Source of the DNA: Pelolinea submarina
GTDB lineage: Bacteria; Chloroflexota; Anaerolineae; Anaerolineales; Anaerolineaceae
DNA: 64,000 nucleotides
Assembly (NCBI RefSeq): GCF_003966975.1
Contig: NZ_AP018437.1
Location: 620,001 to 684,000, forward strand
Direction of reading: 5' to 3'
Position 1 is the first letter of the stretch, and each line of letters starts with the position of its first letter. Below are positions 40,625-49,337 of this stretch, one piece after another. The translations under genes and the position numbers were made by a program. Under the pieces are notes generated by a model. The model saw nothing but the letters and a program-made list of their open reading frames with translations. It did not search any database and was not told the origin of the DNA.

Positions 40625-42151
40625 ATGGAAAAATCATCTTTGTTGAAAATTGAAAATATTTCCAAATCTTTTGGCGGGGTGCAAGCCCTGGATAATGTTA
40701 GTCTGGAAATAAAGAAAGGCGAAGTTCATGCCATTGTGGGCGAGAACGGAGCCGGAAAATCAACACTGATGAAAATCATCGCCGGAGCTCTCCAACCCGA
40801 TTCAGGGCGGTTGGAATTTGAGGGGAATTCGGTGGAATTTGAAGGCCCGCGCGACGCATCTCAAATTGGGATCGCTATTGTATATCAGGAACCAATCTTC
40901 TTTAGGGAATTGTCCGTTGTAGAGAATATTTACCTTGGTGAAGAAATCAGGCAAAACCGGGGAACATTGGATTGGAATTCCATGACTACGGGCGCGTCGG
41001 AAGCAGTAAAAAAGATGGGTTTGCCGGTGGATATTATCCACAAAACTATGTCGGAATTGATGCTGGGAACGCAGCAGTTGGTTCTGATTGCCAGAAGCAT
41101 TCATAAAAAGGCAAAGTTATTAATCCTGGATGAACCCACAGCGATTCTAAGCCAGGCTGAGACTGAAATCTTATTCAACACCATCAAGACCTTAAAAGAA
41201 CAGGGCGTAAGCATCCTGTATATCAGCCATCGCTTGGAAGAAATCTTTCAAATTGCGGATCGAATTACAGTATTACGCGATGGCAAAAAAGTGGAAGACT
41301 TTGCTATTGATGAAGCCAGTGAGGATAAATTGGTCTTGTCGATGACAGGACGCAATTTCTCATTCGATCTCAAAAAAGAGTTAAAAGACAATAATAAAAC
41401 GCCTATTTTGGAAGTGGAACATCTCTCCAGAGCAGGCGTTTACCAAGACATTTCATTTTCCATCAAGCCCGGAGAAATTCTTGGTTTCTATGGCCTGGTT
41501 GGTGCCGGCCGTTCCGAAGTAATGCAGGCTGTTTATGGAGAACTACCTTCGGATAGCGGCGCCATCAAATATAAGGAACAGGCAATTCATCCCCATAATA
41601 GCTTGGACGCTATTGAAAAAGGGATTATTTATGTTCCTGAAGATCGCCGGCATTATGGTCTTTTCCTTATTCGTGCTATTCAGGACAATCTCAGCGCGGG
41701 AATTTTGCGCAGGATTTCCAATCGAATTGGGGTCATCAACGGACACAAAGAATTAGAGAAAGTACAAGATCAAATGCAAAGCCTCAAAATCAAAGCGGGG
41801 AGTATCTTTGCACCGGTATCAAGTCTGAGCGGTGGTAATCAACAAAAAGTGGTTCTGGGAAGAAGTTTGATGTTGAACCCCGATTTGCTTATTTTGGACG
41901 AACCAACGCATGGTATTGATGTGGCGACAAAAAACGAGATCCACAAATTGATTTATGCGCTGGCGGAAAAAAATATTGCCATTATTCTCATTTCCTCGGA
42001 ACTGCCTGAAGTCCTTGCGCTGGCTGACAATATTTTGGTGATGCATGAAGGAAGTATGACCGGTTATTTGCCCAGGGGTAAAGCCGACGAGGAGACAATT
42101 CTTCGTTTAGCTTTAGGTTTACATGACAAAAAAAAGACTGCGGTTGTTTAG
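40625..42151 (+). CDS. CUT2 sugar ABC transporter ATPase with two ABC domains (RbsA type)
   Basis: A 508-residue double ATPase that drives import with the two RbsC-type permeases. The first domain has a canonical Walker A (GENGAGKST, about residues 40-48), LGTQQLVLIAR in place of a textbook signature, and LLILDEPTAILSQAE. The second, as usual in this family, has a modified Walker A (YGLVGAGRSEV) with a normal LSGGNQQKV signature and LLILDEPTHGIDV. It starts 30 bases after the binding protein. Confidence 0.93.
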   Translation: MEKSSLLKIENISKSFGGVQALDNVSLEIKKGEVHAIVGENGAGKSTLMKIIAGALQPDSGRLEFEGNSVEFEGPRDASQIGIAIVYQEPIFFRELSVVENIYLGEEIRQNRGTLDWNSMTTGASEAVKKMGLPVDIIHKTMSELMLGTQQLVLIARSIHKKAKLLILDEPTAILSQAETEILFNTIKTLKEQGVSILYISHRLEEIFQIADRITVLRDGKKVEDFAIDEASEDKLVLSMTGRNFSFDLKKELKDNNKTPILEVEHLSRAGVYQDISFSIKPGEILGFYGLVGAGRSEVMQAVYGELPSDSGAIKYKEQAIHPHNSLDAIEKGIIYVPEDRRHYGLFLIRAIQDNLSAGILRRISNRIGVINGHKELEKVQDQMQSLKIKAGSIFAPVSSLSGGNQQKVVLGRSLMLNPDLLILDEPTHGIDVATKNEIHKLIYALAEKNIAIILISSELPEVLALADNILVMHEGSMTGYLPRGKADEETILRLALGLHDKKKTAVV

Positions 42152-42163
42152 TGAGGATAAACC

Positions 42164-43504
42164 ATGAATTCCCTAAATAAAGACGAGAAAAAAGATTTGG
42201 TAGAGAGCAAGGTTTTAAGCTGGATAGATGATCATCACGATGAAATCGCTGGATTTCTCCAGGAATTGATTCAAATACCCAGTGTCAATCCATGGTTTAG
42301 GCCAAAAGAAGATGAATCACGCGAAGCCGATGTACAGAAAGCAATTGGCAATCGCATGCAAGCGTTGGGCGCCGAGGTGGCGAATTGGGAGCCAAACGCG
42401 AAAGAATTGGCGAAATATGAAGGACGCGCCGGGTATTACGCGGATCATAAATTTGAAGGACGTCCCAATCAAGCGGCAGTGCTGAAAGGGAGTGGAGGGG
42501 GGCGGTCCATGCTATTGACAGGCCACGTGGATGTGGTGCCGGCCGGGAATGGATGGACAGTCGATCCGTATTTGGGTGAACGCCGGGAAGGCGTGATTTA
42601 TGGACGCGGCGCTGTGGATATGAAAGGCGGCATTGCTGCCATGATCATGGCAGTGGAAGCCGTGGTCAAATCCGGATATCGGATGAAAGGGGATGTTACA
42701 GTAGGCACGGTGGTGGACGAGGAAGCGGGCGGGATGGGTACCCTTGATTTTGTGGACAAGGGCTATCGTGCGGATGCCTGCATCATGACCGAATCTACCG
42801 ATCTAAAGGTTGCTCCCCTCTGCCGGGGTATCTTGTGGGGCAAGCTGATTATTCCGGGAAGAAGCGGGCATATCGAATTGCCGCAGGGCGATTGGCGGGA
42901 AGGCGGCGCGGTGGATGCCGTGACATTGGCGCGTGTTTTCATGGATCACTTTGACCGTTTGAATGCTGACTGGCGGTTGCGGAAAACCCATCCGTATATG
43001 TCCATTCCCTGCCAGTTATATATTGCTCAGGTAAATGCCGGAGAATATCCGACTGCCTTTGCGAACAAAGCCGAACTAGTGTTTGACGCCCAATATCTGC
43101 CGCGTGAAAAGGACGACATGGGCTTGGGGAGTAAGGTTAAAGCGGAAATTGAAGAGTTTATCAACCGGGTGGCGATGACAGAACCCTGGTTGAGAGAACA
43201 TCCACCCGTGATTGAGTGGTTGATCGATGCGGACTGCGGTGAAACACCTGTTGAGCATCCCTTTGTTCAGACGATTGGGGAAAGCCTAAAGAAAGTGATC
43301 AGCGAAGAAATGATCGAGGGTATCGGTTTTCATACGGATATGGGATGGTTCACCAATGTGGGTATCCCGACCGTGAATTTCGGCCCGGGAAATCCAAGTG
43401 TCGCCCATCAGGATAACGAAAGCCTGGAAGAAAAAGAATTGATCAAAGCTGTCAAAACTATTGCGCTGACATTAATCGAATGGTGCGGTGTGGCAGATGC
43501 CTAA
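42164..43504 (+). CDS. M20 family amidohydrolase, tandem copy 1
   Basis: A 446-residue, ArgE/DapE-type zinc hydrolase inside the CUT2 transporter operon. Catalytic segments: LLTGHVDVVPAG (His, Asp), YGRGAVDMKGG (bridging Asp), VVDEEAGGMG (Glu-Glu), CIMTESTD, and the terminal VAHQDNE with the last His ligand. Residues 1 to about 370 are nearly identical to copy 2, whereas the last 75 residues differ strongly (here ...MIEGIGFHTDMGWFTNVGI...). It probably hydrolyses an amide in the imported molecule. Start ATG 42164, 12 bases after the ATPase. Confidence 0.9.
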   Translation: MNSLNKDEKKDLVESKVLSWIDDHHDEIAGFLQELIQIPSVNPWFRPKEDESREADVQKAIGNRMQALGAEVANWEPNAKELAKYEGRAGYYADHKFEGRPNQAAVLKGSGGGRSMLLTGHVDVVPAGNGWTVDPYLGERREGVIYGRGAVDMKGGIAAMIMAVEAVVKSGYRMKGDVTVGTVVDEEAGGMGTLDFVDKGYRADACIMTESTDLKVAPLCRGILWGKLIIPGRSGHIELPQGDWREGGAVDAVTLARVFMDHFDRLNADWRLRKTHPYMSIPCQLYIAQVNAGEYPTAFANKAELVFDAQYLPREKDDMGLGSKVKAEIEEFINRVAMTEPWLREHPPVIEWLIDADCGETPVEHPFVQTIGESLKKVISEEMIEGIGFHTDMGWFTNVGIPTVNFGPGNPSVAHQDNESLEEKELIKAVKTIALTLIEWCGVADA

Positions 43505-43517
43505 AGGCGGATTAAAT

Positions 43518-44834
43518 ATGTCTGAATTGGATTCATCATCACAAAAAGTAAATCAATGGATAGACGATCATCATGACGAAATCGTAGGGTTTCTGCAGGA
43601 ACTGATCCGAATACCCAGTGTGACTCCCTGGTTTCAACCGGCTGCCGAGGAATCGCGCGAAGCCGATGTGCAAACAGTGATCGGTAAGCGCATGCAGGCA
43701 CTGGGCGCCGAGGTAAAGCGCTGGGAACCGAATGCGCAAGAATTGGCAGAATATGAAGGACGGCCAGGGTATTACGCAGACCATTTATTTGAGGGACGGC
43801 CGAACCAGGCGGCAGTACTAAAGGGCAGCGGTGAGGGGCGTTCGATGCTGCTGACGGGCCACGTGGATGTGGTACCTGCCGGAAGCGGTTGGACGGTGGA
43901 GCCATTTTCCGGCGATCGCAAGGATGGAGTAATCTACGGACGCGGCACGGTCGATATGAAAGGCGGAATCGCCGCTATGGTCATGGCAGTGGAAGCTGTG
44001 GTCAAAGCTGGATATCGGTTGAAAGGGGACGTCACGGTAGGAACGGTGGTGGATGAGGAAGCGGGCGGTATGGGCACACTTGACTTTGTAGACAAGGGTT
44101 ACCGTGCGGATGCTTGCATTCTGACCGAACCGACGAATATGAAACTGGCCCCCCTTTGCCGTGGAATTTTGTGGGGAAAACTTACCATACCCGGGCGGAG
44201 CGGACACATTGAACTGCCGCAGGGAGATTGGCGGGAAGGCGGCGCGGTGGATGCCGTGGCATTAGCGCGGGTATTCATGGATCACTTTGATCGTTTGAAT
44301 GCCGATTGGCGTGTTAGGAAGGTCCACCCCTATTTACCGATCCCCTGTCAGTTGTATATCGCTCAGGTGAATGCCGGAGAGTATCCGACTGCGTTCGCGA
44401 ACAAGGTGGAATTGGTTTTCGATGCGCAGTATTTACCGCGTGAAAAGGATGAGATGGGGCTGGGCGGTAAAGTAAAGGCCGAGATTGAAGAATTTATCAA
44501 CCAGGTGGCGATGACGGAACCCTGGTTGAGGGAACACCCGCCGGTGCTTGAGTGGTTGATCGATGCGGATTGCGGCGAGACACCCGTTGAGCATCCTTTT
44601 GTCCAATCGGTATTAAACGATATGGAATTATCGGGTTTGCCCCGGACAATTGAAGGAGCGTGTGCTCATACCGATATTGGTTGGTTTGAGACGCTTGGAA
44701 TACCGTCAGTAGTCATCGGAGCCGGAAATCCTCGTTTAGCTCATCAGAACGATGAACACATATCAGAAGAAGACCTGATCAAATTGACCAAATTGATTTC
44801 CAATGTGCTGATTCATTGGTGCGAAATTCAATAA
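43518..44834 (+). CDS. M20 family amidohydrolase, tandem copy 2
   Basis: A 438-residue paralogue of the preceding gene with the same metal and catalytic segments (LLTGHVDVVPAG, YGRGTVDMKGG, VVDEEAGGMG, CILTEPTN, LAHQNDE). Identity with copy 1 is very high up to the VEHPFVQ segment at about residue 362. After that the sequence differs, with TIEGACAHTDIGWFETLGI and a distinct C-terminal helix. ATG 43518 with AAAGGCGG is preferred to an earlier in-frame GTG inside copy 1. Two such enzymes may act on two related substrates or form a heterodimer. Confidence 0.9.
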   Translation: MSELDSSSQKVNQWIDDHHDEIVGFLQELIRIPSVTPWFQPAAEESREADVQTVIGKRMQALGAEVKRWEPNAQELAEYEGRPGYYADHLFEGRPNQAAVLKGSGEGRSMLLTGHVDVVPAGSGWTVEPFSGDRKDGVIYGRGTVDMKGGIAAMVMAVEAVVKAGYRLKGDVTVGTVVDEEAGGMGTLDFVDKGYRADACILTEPTNMKLAPLCRGILWGKLTIPGRSGHIELPQGDWREGGAVDAVALARVFMDHFDRLNADWRVRKVHPYLPIPCQLYIAQVNAGEYPTAFANKVELVFDAQYLPREKDEMGLGGKVKAEIEEFINQVAMTEPWLREHPPVLEWLIDADCGETPVEHPFVQSVLNDMELSGLPRTIEGACAHTDIGWFETLGIPSVVIGAGNPRLAHQNDEHISEEDLIKLTKLISNVLIHWCEIQ

Positions 44835-44850
44835 TCTGGAGAAATTCTTA

Positions 44851-45855
44851 ATGAATAAGAGCAGTAGAGTCCGACCTTATATTCCAAAACCGAGCAGAAG
44901 AGAATATTTCACCATCATTATTCTGGTGATCGAAATTATTATTTTTTCCATCGTCTCTAAGAATTTCCTTTCTGCTAACAATCTTGAGACGGTGCTGAGA
45001 AATTCCACGGATCTTGCCGTGGTCAGCATCGGTATGACCATGGTCATGGTATTGGGTGGCATTGATATTTCCGTAGGATCCGCTTTAGGCGTAGTTGCTA
45101 TATTTGTCGGGTGGATGCTGCAGAGGGAATTCAATCCCGTCCTGATAGGATTTGTTGCGGTGTTGCTGGGAACGATAATTGGCGTATTTAACGGCTTTCT
45201 GGTTACCAAAGCAAAAATCCCCGCGATTATCGCTACGTTGGGAATTTCCAATATATTGCGCGCAGCGATTTTTGGAATGTTAGGGGGGAGCTGGCTGACT
45301 GGTCTACCGCAGGTGTTTACACTTTTTACAAAGGGGCATATCTTAGGGCTGCCGGCCCCTGTTATTCTCCTGTCAATTTTCTACTTTATTTTCTGGGTAT
45401 TTCTTACGTATATACCGGCCGGACGGCATATTTACGCGGTTGGAAACAGCGCGGAGGCTTCAACGTTATCCGGAATTTCCGCCACTCGCACCCAAATAGT
45501 GGCTTTTGGTTTACTGGGCTCATTAGTGGGCTTTTCTGCATTGATTTATGTGGGTAGATTGGCCAGTGTGGAAATTACCGTTGGAAATGACTTGGCAATG
45601 GCATCTATCGCCGCGGTTGTTGTGGGCGGGACATCGGTAAAAGGTGGCAAAGGGTCGGTTATTGGAACATTGGCCGGCGTTCTTTTTATCGCAATCATGA
45701 AAAATGGAATTGTGCTTTTGGGGATTCCTTCTCTTTGGGAGAAGGCAGTGGTTGGCGTGCTGATCATCCTTTCAGTCGTTGTTGACCTTGTCTTTACTCA
45801 GCGATCAGAAAGACAAAAACGCGAACAATTATCGAAACAGAGGATGGCAATCTAA
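44851..45855 (+). CDS. CUT2 ABC transporter permease 1 (RbsC type)
   Basis: A 334-residue membrane protein with about ten hydrophobic segments. The family signature includes TDLAVVSIGMTMVMVLGGIDISVGSALG, the KIPAIIATLGI segment and AVVVGGTSVKGGKGSVIGTLAG near the C-terminus. It pairs with the second permease 32 bases downstream, so the channel is a heterodimer. Both are placed after the M20 genes, which shows that these belong to the same transcription unit. Confidence 0.92.
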   Translation: MNKSSRVRPYIPKPSRREYFTIIILVIEIIIFSIVSKNFLSANNLETVLRNSTDLAVVSIGMTMVMVLGGIDISVGSALGVVAIFVGWMLQREFNPVLIGFVAVLLGTIIGVFNGFLVTKAKIPAIIATLGISNILRAAIFGMLGGSWLTGLPQVFTLFTKGHILGLPAPVILLSIFYFIFWVFLTYIPAGRHIYAVGNSAEASTLSGISATRTQIVAFGLLGSLVGFSALIYVGRLASVEITVGNDLAMASIAAVVVGGTSVKGGKGSVIGTLAGVLFIAIMKNGIVLLGIPSLWEKAVVGVLIILSVVVDLVFTQRSERQKREQLSKQRMAI

Positions 45856-45887
45856 AACTGGTTGCGCGAAAGGAATTATATACAACG

Positions 45888-46844
45888 ATGAAAAATAAGA
45901 TTATAAAAATCCTCAGCAATAGAGTGTTCTTTCTATTAATCCTGCTTGTGGTTGTTATGATCGTTATGTCGATCATAAGCCCCTATTTCCTGAACGTTAA
46001 CAGCTTGATCACTATGGCGCGCTTTGGTGCGGTTTTGGCCCTGGTAGGATTGGGGCAATCTTTGGTCATCCTGGCTGGCGGGGCCGGCATTGATCTCTCC
46101 GTGGGATCGATGATCAGTCTGGCCGGCGTCATGTTCGGCTTCATGGTTAATGCCGGTATGAATGTCTGGTTGGCTGCCGCGTTGACGGTTTTGGTGGGTG
46201 GAATTCTTGGCTCAGTAAATGGTATTACTGTCGCCCTTTGGGGATTACCGCCATTGATTGGCACACTGGGCACCATGTATGCTTATGGCGCACTGGCACT
46301 CGTGATGACGAACGGTGTCCCGCTCTCCGGATTTCCGGAAAGCTTTAGCTTCCTTGCCAACGGAAAAGTTTTTGGTCTACCTTCGCAGATTATTCTGGTT
46401 GTTCTGCCGGCATTTTTAATCCTTTTCTTCATTATGCAAAAAACGAATTTTGGCCGTTGGATTTACCTTGTGGGTGTAAACGAGAATGCTGCACAATTTT
46501 CCGGTATTCAAGTAAAACGAGTCCGTTTTGTCCTTTATGTGATTTCCGGAATTTTGGCAGGATTGGGCGCGATAATCATGTCCTCATGGTTAATGGCTGC
46601 GAGGCCGGATACCGGGAGCGGAATGGACATGCGGTCTATTACGGTTGCTGTTTTAGGTGGAATTGATATTTATGGAGGTGTCGGTAACCTGGTGGGTACC
46701 ATCCTTGCTGTTATTATAGTGACGATGATCGCAACAGGGTTGCAGTTGGCGAATATAAATACAATTTGGCAATTGGCTGTCTTGGGAGTTATCTTGCTTG
46801 GTGCAGTTTCCTTGAACCAGGTGTTTGTTAGCAAGACAAAATGA
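45888..46844 (+). CDS. CUT2 ABC transporter permease 2 (RbsC type)
   Basis: A 318-residue permease with the same pattern as permease 1: GLGQSLVILAGGAGIDLSVGSMISLAG, WGLPPLIGTLGTMYAYG and TVAVLGGIDIYGGVGNLVGTILA. Low identity to permease 1 outside these motifs argues for two specialised subunits rather than a recent duplication. It is followed 26 bases later by the GATase-like gene, which has GAGGAG upstream. Confidence 0.92.
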   Translation: MKNKIIKILSNRVFFLLILLVVVMIVMSIISPYFLNVNSLITMARFGAVLALVGLGQSLVILAGGAGIDLSVGSMISLAGVMFGFMVNAGMNVWLAAALTVLVGGILGSVNGITVALWGLPPLIGTLGTMYAYGALALVMTNGVPLSGFPESFSFLANGKVFGLPSQIILVVLPAFLILFFIMQKTNFGRWIYLVGVNENAAQFSGIQVKRVRFVLYVISGILAGLGAIIMSSWLMAARPDTGSGMDMRSITVAVLGGIDIYGGVGNLVGTILAVIIVTMIATGLQLANINTIWQLAVLGVILLGAVSLNQVFVSKTK

Positions 46845-46870
46845 ACTAACTAAAGAGGAGAATAATAGGT

Positions 46871-47623
46871 ATGGCAAAAATTAAATTTCTTTTGGCTGGC
46901 GAATCCTGGGTTTCAAATAGCACCCATTACAAGGGCTGGGATTTCTTTTCCAGCACGGTCTATGAAACCGGCGTCGAATATTTAGAGAAAGCTTTTGATA
47001 ATACGAATATTGATTTTATTCACATGCCCGGCCATCAGGCTGCAAAAGAATTTCCACTGAGTCTGGAAGGGTTGCAGCAGTATGATGTTATCTGCCTGAG
47101 CGACATTGGCGCGAATACCCTGCTGCTGCATCCGGATACATGGCTGGCCGGAAAATCCACCCCCAACCGCTTGAAATTACTGGTGGAGTGGGTCAAAAAA
47201 GGCGGCGGGTTAATGATGTGCGGCGGTTATTATTCATTCGCCGGTATTTACGCAGGCGCCAAGTATTACCGCTCTCCATTGGAAGCGATCTTGCCGGTGA
47301 ACATCCATACATTCGATGATCGTGTGGAGACTCCCGAAGGCGCCAAACCGGAGGTGCTTGACAGCGCCCATCCATTGGTAGCTGGCATGGGTACGGATTG
47401 GCCGGGCCTGTTGGGTTTCAACGAATTGGTACTCAAACCGGAAGCACAACTGGTTGCTAAAGTCGACGAGCATCCACTGCTGGCCGCTATGCAGGTGGGG
47501 CAGGGACGCACAATGATTTGGGCTTCGGATATTGGCCCGCACTGGTGCCCCGTCAGTTTCGCTGAATGGCCCGGATACGCTCGCTTATGGAATAATTCCG
47601 TGAATTGGTTGGCAGGAAAATAA
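46871..47623 (+). CDS. Class I glutamine-amidotransferase-like protein (PF07090 type)
   Basis: A 250-residue cytoplasmic protein with the flavodoxin-like GATase1 fold. The nucleophile-elbow position is Cys117 in GGGLMMCGGYYSF, after YDVICLSDIGANTLLLHP. C-terminal strands with GRTMIWASDIGPHWCP could provide the His of a catalytic pair. No synthetase domain is attached, and the family's reaction is unknown. It is often found in sugar-catabolic operons. It is the last gene of the CUT2/M20 operon, with a terminator at 47663. Confidence 0.82.
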   Translation: MAKIKFLLAGESWVSNSTHYKGWDFFSSTVYETGVEYLEKAFDNTNIDFIHMPGHQAAKEFPLSLEGLQQYDVICLSDIGANTLLLHPDTWLAGKSTPNRLKLLVEWVKKGGGLMMCGGYYSFAGIYAGAKYYRSPLEAILPVNIHTFDDRVETPEGAKPEVLDSAHPLVAGMGTDWPGLLGFNELVLKPEAQLVAKVDEHPLLAAMQVGQGRTMIWASDIGPHWCPVSFAEWPGYARLWNNSVNWLAGK

Positions 47624-47662
47624 AAAAATCTTCCGAATAGACGAAATAAAAGAAATGAAATG

Positions 47663-47690
47663 AGAACCCGCTGGCAACGGGTTCTTTTTA
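47663..47690 (+). terminator. Terminator of the CUT2/M20 operon
   Basis: AGAACCCG (47663-47670) pairs with CGGGTTCT (47678-47685) around a 7-nt loop and is followed by TTTTTATG. Confidence 0.85.
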
Positions 47691-47748
47691 TGGGTGTTTG
47701 ATGTTATGATTTTGACATGATTACTGAAAAATAAAGGATATTTTCTTG

Positions 47749-48315
47749 ATGAATGAATTTAAAAATACGCGCAATCTGGTAATTACGGCTCTGATGGCTG
47801 CCATTACCTTGCTGTTGGGTTGGACGCATTGGGGTTTTATCCCCTGGTTCGGCGGAGTCTCGCTGACCATTATGCAAGTACCGGTTATTATTGCTGCAAT
47901 CATTGTCGGCCCAGTTTCCGGTTTGATCGTCGGTTTGATTTTTGGCGTATTTAGCATGATTATGGCCGGTGTGGCGCCCTCCGGCCCCACGGATGTATGG
48001 TTCACCAATCCTATGTTATCCGTTTTGCCGCGTTTATTCATTGGCCCATTGGCTTGGTTGGCCGGCCGGGCCCTGAAGCGTTGGCCGGCGGCAGCGCTGG
48101 CAGTGGCCGGCGCTGTTGGCAGCTTAACCAACACCATCCTGGTGCTGGGTATGATTGGCTTGATGGGACTTTTGCCCTGGGCTATCTTGGGCGGAGTGTT
48201 TGTAAGCAACGGACTATTGGAGATGGCAGCGTCCATGGTCGTCACCACGGCGGTCGTGGCGGCTTACTGGCACATTCCGCTGGGCAAGCGCAAAGGCGCG
48301 AATTTAGACGAGTAA
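47749..48315 (+). CDS. ECF transporter substrate-binding (S) component
   Basis: A 188-residue membrane protein with six hydrophobic segments, the size and layout of ECF S components (for example the pantothenate, folate or thiamine-related group). The first helix has the family pattern LVITALMAAITLLLGW, the loop GFIPWFGGVSLTIMQVPV is typical, and FGVFSMIMAGVAP...PMLSVLPRLFIGPLAWL follows. ATG 47749, about 10 bases after AAAGGA. It is convergent to ecfT/ecfA, which lie 190 bases away on the other strand, so it can plug into that energy module. Vitamin not predictable. Confidence 0.85.
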   Translation: MNEFKNTRNLVITALMAAITLLLGWTHWGFIPWFGGVSLTIMQVPVIIAAIIVGPVSGLIVGLIFGVFSMIMAGVAPSGPTDVWFTNPMLSVLPRLFIGPLAWLAGRALKRWPAAALAVAGAVGSLTNTILVLGMIGLMGLLPWAILGGVFVSNGLLEMAASMVVTTAVVAAYWHIPLGKRKGANLDE

Positions 48316-48329
48316 TTTTCAAAGAGAAG

Positions 48330-48409
48330 AAGTGGGCTGAGCTTGTCGATCGCGCAGCATCCCCTTGGGGGATCGCGAAGCATTCCCCATGGGGAAAGCC
48401 CACTTTTTA
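48330..48409 (+). terminator. Branched hairpin with T-run after the S component gene
   Basis: AGTGGGCT (48331-48338) pairs with AGCCCACT (48397-48404) and encloses at least two smaller stems (CCCC/GGGG pairs near 48361-48370 and 48384-48394). A TTTTT run follows at once, so the whole may act as a terminator with an unusually large structured apex. Confidence 0.55.
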
Positions 48410-48506
48410 TAAGTAATAATTCCCTGAAATTTCGCACTTCGACACCCCACGCTTTCATTCGAAAGACTCAGGACAGGTGCTCTCGACGGGTACTCAGTGC
48501 GTATTT
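48410..48506. other. Non-coding stretch between convergent ECF genes
   Basis: About 95 bases with no gene. It contains a small inverted repeat (CTTTC-ATTC-GAAAG) and text similar to dispersed intergenic repeats (CTCAGGACAGG, and TGAGCTTGTCGA in the neighbouring hairpin). No promoter is evident. Confidence 0.3.
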
Positions 48507-49337
48507 TTATTTAAATGGCCAGAATAACGACAGAGTGCACAGCAGCAGGACGATTAGGATGAAGAAAATTTCCTTCCATCCTACTGAATATTCTTTCAAA
48601 CCTGTGCGTGTGTTCCGGCTGGCATATCCGCGTGACAGCATGGCTTCAGCCAACGCGTCGGCCTGCTGCAAACTGACGGTGAATAAAGGCAGCAGCAGCG
48701 GCAGCATCTGGCGCGTTTTTTGGAAAAGACTTCCTTTGGGGTCGCCCCATACCGCACCGCGTGACGCCTGCGATTTGGCAATCTTTTCGGCGTTCAATGC
48801 CAGGCTGGGAATGAAGCGCAGCATAATCTGAATAACCATGGCGGCTTGCCCGGAGGGAATGCCGATTCGGTTAAGCGGCTTGAACAGAATGTCCAGGCCG
48901 TGCACGATTTCCAGGGTGGACAGGGTGGCGCTGGTGAGCGTCAACAGCAGCACTAACACGAAAAAACGCAGGCACAGGATGCCGCCGGAAAGCAGACCGG
49001 CGTTGTTGACGCGAAAGAAATGCCAGCTGAACCAATCCGGCAGGCTGCTTTGATAGGACATCATCAAGATCTGGATGATCGCCAGGATCAGGATAAAAGG
49101 CAGCGGTGTCAGCAGGCCGCGCAGCGCGTATTTCAGCGAGATCTTGCTGATGACCAACATGAACAGAGTCGCTCCCAGCAAAACCAGCAGCCCCTGCCAG
49201 GGCTTGCATAAAGTGGTTGCCAGGATGAGCAGGCTGAAGGCGGCCAATTTGAAGGCCGGATTCAAACGGTGGATGATGGAATGGGTGGCAAAGTATTGCC
49301 CCATGGAGATCTTGCTGAGGTATTCAAAATCACTCAT
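48507..49337 (-). CDS. ecfT: ECF transporter transmembrane component EcfT
   Basis: A 276-residue integral membrane scaffold that couples the ATPases to S components. Several hydrophobic segments precede the cytoplasmic coupling helices, which bear the two characteristic Ala/Ser-Arg-Gly motifs: KSQASRGAVWG (about residues 188-198) and AEAMLSRGYASR (about 232-243). Its start overlaps the ecfA stop by eight bases, so the two are translationally coupled. Likely shared by several S components encoded elsewhere. Confidence 0.92.
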   Translation of the reverse strand: MSDFEYLSKISMGQYFATHSIIHRLNPAFKLAAFSLLILATTLCKPWQGLLVLLGATLFMLVISKISLKYALRGLLTPLPFILILAIIQILMMSYQSSLPDWFSWHFFRVNNAGLLSGGILCLRFFVLVLLLTLTSATLSTLEIVHGLDILFKPLNRIGIPSGQAAMVIQIMLRFIPSLALNAEKIAKSQASRGAVWGDPKGSLFQKTRQMLPLLLPLFTVSLQQADALAEAMLSRGYASRNTRTGLKEYSVGWKEIFFILIVLLLCTLSLFWPFK

